From: Candidatus Poribacteria bacterium
GTDB taxonomy: Bacteria > Poribacteria > WGA-4E > UBA9662
Length of the DNA: 9,806 bases
Assembly (NCBI GenBank): GCA_002699335.1
Contig: PACG01000052.1
Location: 7,731-17,536 of the forward strand
Direction: 5' to 3'
How positions within the stretch are numbered: the first letter of the stretch is position 1; each line of letters begins with the position of its first letter. The translations under genes were made by a program, and so were the position numbers. Positions 1 through 8,161 of this stretch are shown here, piece after piece. The notes below the pieces were generated by a model, which searched no databases, was not told the DNA's origin, and saw nothing but the letters and a program-made list of their open reading frames with translations.

Positions 1-924
1 CAGTCGTGAACGTCTACCCCACCCACTGTCCAGACATCCATTTACCGGGTATGGACTGACGACGGGTTGATCGGTATCGGTGAAGGCGCTGATATCCCTG
101 ATTCACAATTAGATATCTACCTGGGAAAAAGCCCCTTCGAGTTTGTGATGGATGACCGGGTTGGGCCCCTTCAAATCGCTTTTTACGATTTAATGGGACA
201 GGCCGTCGGATTGCCAATTGCGCGGATGCTGGGTCCATCACAATCTGAGGTGCCTATCGCCTACTGGTCACGCTCTTTTCCACCGCAGATTCTGCAGCGT
301 GAAACGGAGATAGCGGTTGAGAGTGGGTTTAAAGCACACAAATTCAAAAGAAGGGCACACACGAATGTCGTCGATCAGGTTGCTTGCATATGCGAAGTGT
401 GTCCTGAAGACTATGAGATCACAATTGATGCTAACTGCACTTTTGGAACGCCTGCCTGAGCAATTGAAATTGGCAGGCAACTGCAGGCCTACCCACAGGT
501 GAAATGCCTGGAATCACCGATCGATCAGGAAAATGTCGAGGGTTACCGTCAGTTGAAGGATACCCGAGGGTATCCATTTTGGATCGCCCCCTCCGACAAT
601 TTCGTTGTCGTCAAAGGCCTACGACTATTACGTTTTAGAAGGGGGGGCTCCAGGATTATGCAGTGTGCCAACATTATCTCGGCAGCCAATAAGCCGTTTT
701 GGATGCAGGTGGGGTTTACGGGAATATCGGCCGTCTTCATGGTGCATTTGGCCGCGGCAGTCCCCAACGCTTCGCGGGATCACGTCTCACTTTTCAAACT
801 ACTGGAACACTCGCTTCTGACCGATCCATTGCAAATTGCTGAAGGGATGGCCGGGGCACCTGAAAAACCGGGATTCGGTGTTGAAATCGATATGGATGCC
901 ATCGACAAATATCGCCTTGCCTGA
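1..924 (+). pseudogene. Mandelate racemase/muconate lactonizing (enolase superfamily) enzyme, 5' partial and frameshifted
   Basis: Enolase-superfamily enzymes of this type abstract a proton next to a carboxylate, usually dehydrating or epimerising sugar acids in the cytoplasm. The N-terminal capping-domain signature TDDGLIGIGEGAD is read from about position 52. A KxK-type catalytic pair lies in HKFKRR (340-357), metal ligand Asp in TIDAN (about 427) and metal ligand Glu in CLESPI (511-513). The C-terminus ends naturally at TGA 922-924. The copy is broken in several ways: the first 50 bases make sense in frame 3 (VVNVYPTHCPDIH) and then switch to frame 1; TGA 457-459 interrupts frame 1 although homologous sequence continues on both sides; and about 600-650 reads in frame 2 (AYDYYVLEGGAPG) before frame 1 resumes at a run of seven G. 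About 310 residues are visible, against roughly 370-400 for the family, so the start is upstream of the window. The substrate cannot be assigned. Family call is confident; loss of function is likely unless the indels are sequencing errors. Confidence 0.85.
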
Positions 925-971
925 TCCCCTTGCTCTTATCCGTACACGATCGCCGTAAACAGAAGCCGGCC

Positions 972-2185
972 TTACAACGAAGGATCCTTTAAGACGACGA
1001 AAATAGCAAACGTTCCCTTCACCGGAATGATAATGCGGTTGGCTTTACATGTCTCCTGATGACGTGCTTCGCCATAGATCGCCTTGGGATCCAGAAGACG
1101 AAAAACGTCTCCTTTTTTCAAGAAAGGTTTAGCCTCAATGTCCACAGTCTCCTGGTTGTTCCAGTTGAAGACAGCTAGGTATGCGCGTTTGGGATCGTAC
1201 TTATTTAGGAACCAGCGTGCTACTGTCCTCCGGAGAGGGTCTTTTGGCAATGACAGGATAGAGTTGTTATCCTTCACCACCTTGTTGTACCGGTTGATCG
1301 ACAACGTTCCGTTGACAATTAGGTTATCAAGGATCGTGCAGTCTTGGTTATAAGGCGCGCCATAACCGATTTGCAGGTCAATATATTGAAGAACGTTGCC
1401 AAAGGACCCGAATGTTGTAGCTAGGACGACTACCACCGACAAGGAAACGCCCAAGTCGATAGGCCCTCCTCGATGAGATAGTTATCCACGTAAGCGCGAC
1501 TCGAACCATAGGCGTGCATTGTATAGGTGGTGCCCTTATACTTGCAGGTTATAATGCAGTGGCGAATGGTTTTCGTTCTCTCCTGATTCTGGGTATAGAT
1601 GCAGTGATCGTGTCCGCGATCCGTTCCCAACTATCCGTTATCATAAATAATGCAGCCGTAGATCGCGCAGTTCTGCTCCCCGCTCCAGCAACTAATCCCC
1701 TGACAGCCGTCGTGGATCACAGGTTGATATACTTGCAATTCTTCCCGCCATGCATGTTAAGTCCGCCCCAGGGACGGGTGAAACTGCTCGGGTGGGAGCC
1801 TGGCTCAACGGGGTTCTCTGGTGCGGGTTCAGAAACCATAATTTCAATGTCCCTGAGCCAAATGTGTGCCGAGGGCTCCTAGATTGACAACCCTCGTCAA
1901 TCGTTGCACGGCCAGCAGGAACAGGACGGAGTTGTATCAGCTGGTTCTCCGTCCCACTAGACGAACATCAAATAGTTCCTCAGGTCGCCGCTTATATATG
2001 CCAAGAAGTAGGTAAACCATGTCCCCCAGTCGCACGTTCTGTTTTCCATCTAAGGTCGATACAATATCCCACGGCGATCCTTCGGTTCCCTTGTTAGTGG
2101 ACTTTCCTTCAGGAGCAACATACCATTGGGATACCAATACAGAGTCCATACCGAAAAGCGTATTCAATAGAACGATTGCTGCCAT
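972..2185 (-). pseudogene. Secreted right-handed parallel beta-helix protein, multiply frameshifted
   Basis: Read on the minus strand, the pieces join into one protein of about 400 residues. The order is: hydrophobic N-terminus (MAAIVLLNTLFG), then WYVAPEGKSTNKGTEGSPWD and GDMVYLLLGIYKRRPEE, then helix coils such as WLRDIEI, CAIYGCIIYDNG, HCIYTQNQ and IRHCIITCKYKG, then IGYGAPYNQDC and a C-terminal beta domain ending at TAA 972-974. The YVAP...G...SPWD opening and repeated short strands are typical of secreted pectate-lyase-like beta-helix proteins acting on polysaccharides. The ATG at 2183-2185 has a GGAG just upstream, supporting this start. Damage includes in-frame TAG codons at 1879-1881 and 1631-1633, plus frame changes near 1945, 1890, 1716, 1450 and 1400. 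For example, RFLVGGSRPSYNIRVL lies in a different frame from both flanks. The signal peptide lacks an obvious basic n-region, which could be decay. It converges on the enolase-superfamily pseudogene with 47 bases between them. No specific substrate can be inferred. Confidence 0.8.
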
Positions 2186-2479
2186 CTCTCTCCGGGTTTT
2201 CCTTGATCTGATCTGATGCTCGATTAAACGGAGTATTCCACCTCTTAAACCTTTTTGTGAAATCTCCAGTGGAACGACAACTGCGGCTGCGCGTTCTCCG
2301 ACGTCCAGCTTACAACCTTCGCCGGAGAAATTTACCTAGGGAGAGGGGGTGTTAGCCCGTTCCCCTTGATTGAGCCGACTTCTAATGGCAAGGCACTACG
2401 ACTCCAGTACTCGAATCGCAATGCGCATTTCCACTTACTCTATGGTAACAGTGAGAACCGGCGCATCCATTTACTGCTA
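2186..2479. other. Gap without a recognised gene
   Basis: This 294-base stretch separates the start of the beta-helix pseudogene from the stop of the creatininase-family gene. On the minus strand the beta-helix frame stays open upstream from 2185 to about 2337, but contains no start codon with a ribosome binding site and no motif I recognise. On the plus strand a short open stretch from about 2366 runs antisense into the creatininase gene and looks like a shadow. The purine-rich block near 2338-2352 (tagggagagggggtg) has no clear inverted partner. I cannot identify a terminator or promoter. Confidence 0.4.
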
Positions 2480-3379
2480 CTAAAGAATTTTGTCCTCAGG
2501 GATGCGCCAATTGGCGTACCACCTCGAATCTTCAGGTGGGCCTTCATCACCATTTTGCATGGATGCAAAATCCTTCAATCTCGGACGAATCTCCTCTTGC
2601 CAGATCGCTTCTACGTCGTCGTATGTCAAGGGGGTGTGATCGGCTACCTCGGCTTGATAGACCGCCAACAACTCTCTGCTCTTCTCACCGAAAAGCGCGA
2701 CAATATCCGCCACCATCATTTCACCTGCACGGCGGCTGGATAATTCGTTGTAGTCACCCATTGCAAAATGCGGGGAGCGATCATCGTCGTCCTTTTCCGG
2801 CATTCGGGACATATCCACACAATCGGGTGCGACTGCCCACAGCACTGAGGTTTCCCCTCGGCCGGCGTGCCCTCCCTGTCCTTTATTATCATTAAAGCGG
2901 GAGATGTCTGTGCTAACGCTCATAGTTGAGTAGAGCCGAACGCCGACGTGTGCCTGCATGACATCTAAAACGATGGGGACATCTAAGCGATGGGGTCCTG
3001 AATGGCCGGAGAATAGGATCGCACCGTGGAAACCGAGGGTATCGACAGCACGGATGTGGTAACAGATGTTTTTCAGGAACATCCAGGGTGGAATCGGAGT
3101 TAGCCAAGGACGTACCTGACCAGCTCTCTTGTGTGCCCAAGCGCTATATCCACCTGTGTCGTGACAATGCCAGTAGAATGGAGGGGCGACAATTCCTCCG
3201 TGTACCTGGGCGGCCTGGCATGAGCATTGATGGGCTCGGATAGCATCCATTCCGACTGCGTTGTGCCAGCCGTGAGGTTCGCATAATCCGTAAGGCAGGT
3301 AGACGATGGGGCACGTTTGGAAAGCGGCCTCTAATTCATCGGGGAACATGCGTTCCCACTGGACCTGGTGTTGGGGCAT
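2480..3379 (-). CDS. Creatininase-family amidohydrolase (intact)
   Basis: Creatininase-family proteins are cytoplasmic metal-dependent hydrolases that open cyclic amides or cleave amide/formamide bonds; substrates vary widely. Starting at ATG 3377-3379, residues E34, H36 and D45 (in CEPHGWHN and GMD) fall at exactly the positions of the metal ligands of Pseudomonas creatininase. The family's GHxG-type block appears as FSGHSGPH (H126, H130), and the conserved GGHAGRGETS block carries H171 and E176. I chose this start because AGGAG sits seven bases upstream; an in-frame ATG at 3422-3424 would add 15 residues but has no such site. The 299 residues are somewhat longer than the roughly 240-260 typical of the family, the extra being an acidic, Trp-rich C-terminal tail (about 255-299). 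The glutamate two residues after the central histidine in true creatininase is not present here, so creatinine itself is an unlikely substrate. The frame is uninterrupted although both neighbours are broken. It lies upstream of and co-directional with the beta-helix pseudogene. Confidence 0.88.
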   Translation of the reverse strand: MPQHQVQWERMFPDELEAAFQTCPIVYLPYGLCEPHGWHNAVGMDAIRAHQCSCQAAQVHGGIVAPPFYWHCHDTGGYSAWAHKRAGQVRPWLTPIPPWMFLKNICYHIRAVDTLGFHGAILFSGHSGPHRLDVPIVLDVMQAHVGVRLYSTMSVSTDISRFNDNKGQGGHAGRGETSVLWAVAPDCVDMSRMPEKDDDDRSPHFAMGDYNELSSRRAGEMMVADIVALFGEKSRELLAVYQAEVADHTPLTYDDVEAIWQEEIRPRLKDFASMQNGDEGPPEDSRWYANWRIPEDKIL

Positions 3380-3384
3380 TTGGG

Positions 3385-3391
3385 ACTCCTT
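3385..3391 (-). promoter_or_regulatory. Ribosome binding site of the creatininase-family gene
   Basis: On the minus strand AAGGAGT lies six bases before ATG 3377-3379. It decides the start in favour of this ATG over the in-frame ATG at 3422-3424. Confidence 0.75.
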
Positions 3392-3587
3392 TCCCCGATC
3401 AAGCTGGGGACATAATTGATGCACATAGGTAATTGTGTTTGAAATTATCTCTTTTTATCGTCCTTAGATTCAACTGGTACGTGCAACGGGCGGTTAGCCG
3501 GTCAGAAGAGGCCAGCTGAGGTAGGATGCGTCTGCCAGACCGAGCCAGGTCAAAGGAGCATTTATCAGCCTGGCCCCGTTTAGCTAA

Positions 3588-3806
3588 CAACAACGATACT
3601 ATACTTTATGCGTAGTTAAAAACAGAATAGATGCCGTTGAAGATGTCGTTATTGAATTGTTGAGATCTGAGCAGACGGCCACAACTAAGATCCGCTTAGA
3701 TGAGGGTCAAAAATTGGCCAACTATCAAGTCGCTGCCACGCAACTTCTAGCCGAGATCTATTTGGCTCCGCCTAATGCACCCAGGCGAGGTGGTACTAAG
3801 AGCTAA
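3588..3806 (+). pseudogene. Orphan open frame of about 70 codons without a start codon; unknown
   Basis: Between an in-frame TAA at 3585-3587 and TAA 3804-3806 there is an open frame whose sense part begins around 3615 (VKNRIDAVEDVV) and ends LAPPNAPRRGGTKS. Its composition is protein-like: a predicted helical stretch rich in E, L, A and Q (VVIELLRSEQ, KLANYQVAATQLLAEIY) and a basic Pro/Gly-rich tail. No ATG, GTG or TTG opens it and no ribosome binding site is seen, so it may be a gene fragment that lost its beginning. I do not recognise the family and propose no function. It lies just left of the IS1 element, in an otherwise gene-free stretch from 3380 to 3866. Confidence 0.3.
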
Positions 3807-3866
3807 ACGAATAGGCAAAACAGATAATAATAGTCCTTGGCACCTAGTTGATACTGTTTTATATTC

Positions 3867-3887
3867 GAGAGTGTTCACTTATAGATA
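3867..3887 (+). repeat. IS1-family left terminal inverted repeat
   Basis: GAGAGTGTTCACTTATAGATA at this end pairs imperfectly with the inward-reading sequence from 4630. The first nine bases are identical; afterwards there is one mismatch and a short gap before a shared TAGATA. Confidence 0.65.
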
Positions 3888-4566
3888 TAATTTTGTTTGA
3901 TGATCTTGAAAGATTTCCGCCTGTATCAGTGCTTGCCACCGAGCCTTCGATAGAGAAATCATTTCTTCAGATCTACTGCCTATTTTGCTTCTGCCAGCCA
4001 TTTTCCCAAGGTAGTGTCTGCTATTGTTCCAGGCAAATTGTGTTTTTTTCCCTATTCCGTGCTGTTCTGTTGGCCAAACCTTACTGTAACCCTTCCAATC
4101 ATCCGTATCAAAGACGCCCTCTTTCAGCGGTGATAGCTTGTGGTACAATTTTCCTGCCGTGGCCGCATCACGACTGCCCACACACAACCCAGGCCATAGT
4201 TCGCCCTGTACGACGCTCCAAGGCTTGGAGGATCCATCTCTTGTTTTTTTGACCTCAAAAAATGCCACCTCTGGTCAATCTCAATTTCTTTAATCTTTTC
4301 CTCTCTCACTGGTTGGCCCAACGATTCCGTGGCCGGACGCAACCAGTTATAGGTAATTGTTGCTGAAACATCAAACAGTTGGGCTAAAAAACGAAAGCTG
4401 GCTTTACCAAGTGCATCTAACAAGACACTTGCGTTTGGCTTTAGCTGGGTTGATCACCAATCACAAAATTGTTAGGGCCTGACTGGCATTTATAATCTTG
4501 CTTTCCGCCTAGAATGCCATTTTTAACGGATTGGGTGCGGCTGCAATTCTGACATTGGCTGATGAA
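3879..4566 (-). pseudogene. IS1-family transposase, frameshifted
   Basis: The enzyme catalyses DDE-type transposition of its own element. Reading downward from about 4566, the N-terminal zinc-binding region appears as CQNCSRTQSVKNG and GKQDYKC, ending at a premature stop near 4440. A second frame carries the helix-turn-helix region (ALGKASFRFLAQLFDVSATI) and the first catalytic acid in IEIDQRWHFLRSKKQ. A third frame gives RWILQALERRTGR, and then GSRDAATAGKLYHKL leads into TDDWKGYSKV (second Asp) and GIGKKTQ...NSRHYLGKM, the region typical of IS1 transposases. SRSEEM carries the final Glu. The protein ends at 3879. At least three frame changes (near 4430, 4240 and 4170) make it non-functional as written. 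IS1 normally uses one programmed frameshift between two small proteins, but that cannot explain all the breaks here. Confidence 0.85.
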
Positions 4567-4609
4567 TCAGCACCAAAATTAGGGTTAAAACTATGTCTTA
4601 ACATGAATC

Positions 4610-4630
4610 TATCTAACTGTAAACACTCTC
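4610..4630 (-). repeat. IS1-family right terminal inverted repeat
   Basis: Reading inward on the minus strand from 4630, GAGAGTGTTTAC is followed by AGTTAGATA and matches the left end at 3867-3887. Confidence 0.65.
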
Positions 4631-4638
4631 CAGCATTG

Positions 4639-4938
4639 CAGGGTAAAGCATTAATTGCCGTGACGCTATTATAGGTGTAAGATTGATTCTGATATTTTTT
4701 CATGCGTGGCTAAAGGATAGATTGCGGCCGAATATCCCGGCCAAAAGTATGATTGTCATGGATAAGACGGCTTTTCATCAGCCTGAAGACGCTCAAAGGC
4801 TTATGATAGAAGTGGGTCATATGATTGAATGTTTGCCGCCTGATTCGCCTGATTTAAATCATATTGAGCAACCAATAGGCTGAAAAAAAGGAGCTAAGAA
4901 GCAAGTTAGACGGCTCTATAGATGAACTGTTTAAATAG
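4639..4938 (+). pseudogene. IS630-family transposase, C-terminal stump
   Basis: IS630-family transposases are DDE enzymes that insert at TA sites. Only the C-terminal third is present: FFHAWLKDRLRPNIP, then SMIVMDKTAFHQPED containing the second catalytic Asp (VVMDNxxFH in relatives), then LPPDSPDLNHIEQ containing the third catalytic acid (SPDLNPIE). The tail changes frame near 4875 and ends GSIDELFK at TAG 4936-4938, which matches the usual family end. A shorter piece, GKALIAVTLL from about 4642, fits the upstream part in yet another frame. The stump starts directly at the IS1 right end, and I find no N-terminal half on the other side of IS1. Simple insertion of IS1 into an IS630 copy is therefore not supported; an adjacent deletion is more likely. 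Asn-to-Lys after VMD and Pro-to-His in DLNHIE are further signs of decay. Confidence 0.8.
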
Positions 4939-5000
4939 ATTATTTTAACCTGCGTTAGTTATATGGTATAAAACCGAAAGGCAGATAAGTTCTTTTTATA

Positions 5001-5005
5001 GGGAG
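5001..5005 (+). promoter_or_regulatory. Ribosome binding site of the LamG pseudogene
   Basis: GGGAG lies seven bases before ATG 5013. The upstream stretch tatggtataaaa (about 4960-4974) could supply a -10 element, but no convincing -35 is seen. Confidence 0.55.
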
Positions 5006-5012
5006 TTTTTGT

Positions 5013-5764
5013 ATGATGAGATTAACGGATAAAAGAATAAGTATACAGAATCACATGGTCAGCAGTTTGGTTCTTAGTCTGTTTTTGTTGACCGTTTGTG
5101 GGTTAGGTACCGACGGTACGGCTATTGTCACTGATGGATTGGTTCACTACTGGTCGTTCGACAAGGACACTATCAATGGGAAGCAAACAAAGATGTATGG
5201 GGAAAACGCAAAGGGACCATTGTCGGAGAACCTAAAATCGTAGCTGGTTGGGCCAGGGAAGGTTTGCAGTTCGATGGGAAAGACGACTCTGTGAATATTA
5301 CCAACTTGGGCGACTTCGGTAGTAAACTGGGATCGTCTACCTTTGAAGCTTGAATGAAAACCGATTTTAACAAAGAGTGGATGACTTTGTTTAAGGTTCT
5401 GGATGAAGGATGCAACATGGGCTGGGCGATCGAAATGGTCCTACGTGGCTTGGGTGGTTGACACAGTCTGAAAAAAACAAGTTCAGATTTACATTGACGG
5501 TCAAGCCAGCGGAGTAAAAATAGGACAGAAAAAGGAACCGAGCAAGTTCATCAATTTCAAGGAACCCGTCTTTGTGGGTAGAGGAAATAGCCGCGGTAAG
5601 TTGGCCAGGCCTTTTCCCGGAACGCTGACGAAATTCGGATCTACAACCGCCCCTTGAATGCAGCGGAAGTCAAACGCAACTATCAATCTAAGATAGGCTT
5701 GAGGGTCGAAGCAACCTTGAAGTTACCTGTCCGCTGGGCAAATATCAGAAGGTTACTTCATTAA
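5013..5764 (+). pseudogene. Secreted LamG (concanavalin A-like) domain protein, frameshifted
   Basis: LamG/concanavalin-like domains bind carbohydrate or protein ligands outside the cell. The start at 5013 is supported by a good ribosome binding site and followed by a signal peptide (hydrophobic core SSLVLSLFLLTVCGL). The domain opens with GLVHYWSFDKDTINGK and continues, after a frame change near 5190, with GTIVGEPKIVAG, EGLQFDGKDDSVNITNLGDF and STFEA. TGA 5351-5353 then replaces the usual Trp of a FEAWxKT strand. After a further change near 5440 come VAWVVDTV, TGA 5469-5471, VQIYIDGQASG and PVFVGRGN. A last change near 5630 leads to DEIRIYNRPLNAAEVKRNYQ, the hallmark end of LamG domains, and TAA 5762-5764. 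Full length would be about 250 residues, normal for single-domain proteins. Two stops and three frameshifts show inactivation. The next gene begins 18 bases downstream, so transcription through this remnant may still serve it. Confidence 0.85.
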
Positions 5765-5781
5765 CTTCCATCTGAGTAGGG

Positions 5782-7185
5782 ATGGGTATGAAATCTGTTT
5801 ACATCGGATTGCTGTCACCGAAGGGTTTAAAGTCGATTTGGTTCCAGTTTCTGCTAGTAGCCAGTATTATGTGGTGTTTTCATGTCGTGGCAGTGTTTCT
5901 TGTCCAACACTATAACCTGACCCTTCACATCAGTATCGAAACAATCCCTCTATACAAACGGCCGGATGTTAGCTTCAATCGTTGGTTGGTCTTACCAATT
6001 GCTGGCTTCGGGCTCTACCTGGTCTCAGTGCGGTCCGTATTAAAAGCTAAAGAGCCGATTCCTCTACCCGTTTTGATTATCACTTTTATCGGGTTGAAGA
6101 TAGTGATTGACGTTAGTGTGACCTTAATCAATGGGAGTTTCCTACCCATCGGCATCAAGGAGTACATTGATGATGTACCAAAATTTGCCAGTATCGGCGA
6201 TATTCTGCAGCATTATGCTGACAGGACCACAACATTAACTCGTCACGCGGGAACTCACCCGCCCGGGGCCGTGTTGACGCTCTGGTTGGTAACCCGATTG
6301 TTTGTTTACAACTATATGGTTAAGGCGTGGCTGATTATCCTCTCCGCGCCATTGGTATTGATACCCATCTATCGATTGACCACTAAATTACATGATCGAC
6401 GAACTGCCGTTTATGTGCTGTTCCTGTATTTGGTCACACCAAATGCTGTACTCTATACTGCTATCTGCATGGATGCTTTTTTCGCCCTATTCCTAGTCCT
6501 TAGCCTCTATTTAATCTGCGACCCGGTCAGGCAAACAACCACCGGGGCAATTCTCACTGGTTTATCACTGGCCATTTCGATGTTCTTTACCTTCGCCACC
6601 ACCTTTTTGGGCCTCTATTTCATTGCACTGGCTGTGGCCGCCTATTTCTGGAAACGGCAGGAATTTGCCAACCATCTGGTGGCTTTGACCGTTTCGGGTA
6701 CTACCTTTTGCTTAGTCTATCTCATCGTGTATGTTCTGACAGGCTATAATCTGCTGGCGAATCTGATGGCGGCTATGGAGGTGGATCGGAGCGGTATTGG
6801 CACTGGTTACGAAACACTGCCGCGCTATTTTCTGGTCAGCGGAACCAATCTGTTCGGTTTTTTAACCATGATTGGTGTACCAACAATCGTGTTTTTCCTC
6901 CGCCAACTGAGCAAGGAAATTCACCAGCTACTGACCGGACAAGAGTGCTCGATTTTCCTGCCGGCCTACATTGTTGTGCTGATACCGATAGCTTTCTCCA
7001 CCTTATACATGACAGAAACTGAACGGATCTGGCTCTTTATGGTACCCTTTGTCCTGATACCAGCCGCCAAAAACTTGGTAACCTATGTCGAACGACAACA
7101 GAATGATTGGCTATTCTATATTGTCGTTTCCCTGCTTTTCGTCCAGACACTGGGCTTTGAAATACTGATCGATACCAGGTGGTAA
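5782..7185 (+). CDS. Multi-pass membrane protein, probable GT-C-type glycosyltransferase (intact)
   Basis: This 467-residue protein has about eleven or twelve hydrophobic segments (for example around 20-42, 68-85, 97-118, 182-198, 207-225, 230-246, 298-320, 352-373, 393-410 and 442-460), placing it in the inner membrane. Features recalling GT-C transferases (ArnT/PMT-like, using polyprenyl-phosphate sugars) are an acidic pair D130-D131 in the first large external loop, the HPPG motif at 159-162 that precedes a membrane helix, a P220...Y225...D231-A pair of helices, and a late TETERIWLF motif at 411-419. The donor and acceptor cannot be read from sequence, and a non-enzymatic membrane protein is possible. 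The start could be ATG 5782 or ATG 5788; the purine-rich AGGGATGGG sits better before the second. The frame is clean throughout, unlike the LamG remnant 18 bases upstream and the IS1595 remnant downstream, which suggests recent or continuing selection. Confidence 0.75.
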   Translation: MGMKSVYIGLLSPKGLKSIWFQFLLVASIMWCFHVVAVFLVQHYNLTLHISIETIPLYKRPDVSFNRWLVLPIAGFGLYLVSVRSVLKAKEPIPLPVLIITFIGLKIVIDVSVTLINGSFLPIGIKEYIDDVPKFASIGDILQHYADRTTTLTRHAGTHPPGAVLTLWLVTRLFVYNYMVKAWLIILSAPLVLIPIYRLTTKLHDRRTAVYVLFLYLVTPNAVLYTAICMDAFFALFLVLSLYLICDPVRQTTTGAILTGLSLAISMFFTFATTFLGLYFIALAVAAYFWKRQEFANHLVALTVSGTTFCLVYLIVYVLTGYNLLANLMAAMEVDRSGIGTGYETLPRYFLVSGTNLFGFLTMIGVPTIVFFLRQLSKEIHQLLTGQECSIFLPAYIVVLIPIAFSTLYMTETERIWLFMVPFVLIPAAKNLVTYVERQQNDWLFYIVVSLLFVQTLGFEILIDTRW

Positions 7186-7327
7186 TTTCAACTCTGGTTG
7201 GATGCGCGACCGCGAACTGATGGATCATAAAAGATGCGGCCCACCATGCCGTAAATCGGTTCAGTTCCCACAATTAAGGATAAACACATGCAAGTATAGA
7301 GGACTATTTTCCCCGGACAAAATAAAA

Positions 7328-7356
7328 GGGTAAAGTCCCAAAGCCGCCACTAAATG
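7328..7356 (+). repeat. IS1595-family left terminal inverted repeat
   Basis: GGGTAAAGT is followed by a partly conserved stretch ending CCACTAAATG. The inward-reading right end gives GGGTAAAGT and later GCACTAATG, so about nine bases match exactly, with weaker similarity beyond. Confidence 0.65.
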
Positions 7357-8161
7357 CGTAGCTTCTCCAATTGTTTCATCATCAGTTTTTTCTACGTTTC
7401 AATAGTCTCATTCCTATGATTATCGCACCCGACATATTCAGCCAGGTCCAGGGGCAATCTCTCTTGGCCTATTCCTCCTTTGGCCGCCCGTCGCCGGTTC
7501 AAATAGCCCCGAAACCTGCCAGGCCATTAATTTGCTTCCCTCTGCTGTCCCTGTACTCTGCCACATGGTGTTTTACCCGGCCATGAACCTAGCCTTTAGC
7601 GGCAATGCCGCCAGTGTCACTCGTCCCAGGATCGGAACAGACGCTACTGCCAACTTCTAGCCGTCAACAGATCCAGGGGAACAATGTCTTGGCTTCTACA
7701 TCCGGAACCACTTGGGCCCACCCCTTTCGGCCAGGGCAGAGAATGCCGCAGACTGGCCTCTGGCAAGTTCCTCTACCAAGTTTGGTTGCACCAGCTTTTA
7801 GGCGGTGTCTCTTGTTCTTCCATTGTCGGCCTAAATAAGTTTCATCTCTTTCAACGGTGGCGGAAAAAAATGGGGTCTATCTATCTGGAAAACCAGACGA
7901 AGATAGGGTTAAGGCGGGCAAGACTGGCTTGGGTTCAATCCTTGTTTCCTGGACGATGGCGACAGCTGGTAAGCCCGGCCGGAAACCAGCGTCAAACCTG
8001 CCCCCATTCTTGGCGTGACAAACGTAGAGGAAGCTTGCCCCGGCATCCATTGGTAACGACAAACACGGCAAGGCACCTGTTCTCGTGGTACAGAGTACAA
8101 TTTCTTGCCACCAGACCTTAAGTCTTTCAAACGCTTTGTCATATGAGTAATCCGACAACAT
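7350..8161 (-). pseudogene. IS1595-family (ISXO2-like) transposase, frameshifted and with stops
   Basis: The N-terminal part reads SYDKAFERLK in one frame and then KKLYSVPREQVPCRVCRYQW, a zinc-ribbon half, in another. The catalytic domain is convincing: VERDETYLGRQWKNKR (first Asp), GTCQRPVCGILCPGRKG, WAQVVPDVEAKTLFPW and VCSDPGTS (second Asp), then HHVAEYRDSRGKQINGL. A frame change near 7500 gives GYLNRRRAAKGGIGQERLPL and LAEYVGCDNHRNETIET. Stops interrupt it at 7877-7879, 7664-7666 (TGA), 7589-7591 (TAG) and 7392-7394 (TAG). The third catalytic position of the family, Glu in INGxExFW, is Ala here (INGLAGFG). Restored length would be about 270 residues, normal for the family. All plus-strand open frames over 7370-8120 are shadows of this gene. 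Confidence 0.85.

Larger units (their letters stand above)
3867..4630 (-). mobile_element. IS1-family insertion sequence, decayed
   Basis: The element is bounded by imperfect terminal inverted repeats, starting GAGAGTGTTCAC at 3867 and GAGAGTGTTTAC reading inward from 4630. The length of about 764 bp is close to the 768 bp of classical IS1. It encloses one minus-strand transposase read in several frames. No target-site duplication is visible between the left flank (ttatattc) and right flank (cagcattg), which suggests either old decay or that one flank was rearranged after insertion. The right end lies directly against an IS630-family transposase stump. Confidence 0.75.

Noticed and set aside
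2366..2895. Plus-strand frames across 2366-2743 and 2536-2895 as genes
   Set aside because: They lie antisense to the intact creatininase-family gene and have no ribosome binding site or motif.
3848..4252. Plus-strand open frame of 134 codons rich in Phe, Cys and Pro
   Set aside because: It is antisense to the IS1 transposase, which has clear catalytic motifs on the minus strand.
4509..4703. Minus-strand frame starting MKKYQNQSY
   Set aside because: It straddles the IS1 right end and the IS630 stump, so it cannot be one gene; the IS1 zinc-binding region uses another frame.
7684..8121. Plus-strand open frame of 145 codons as a real gene
   Set aside because: It is antisense to a recognisable IS1595 transposase and its translation shows no domain-like pattern.
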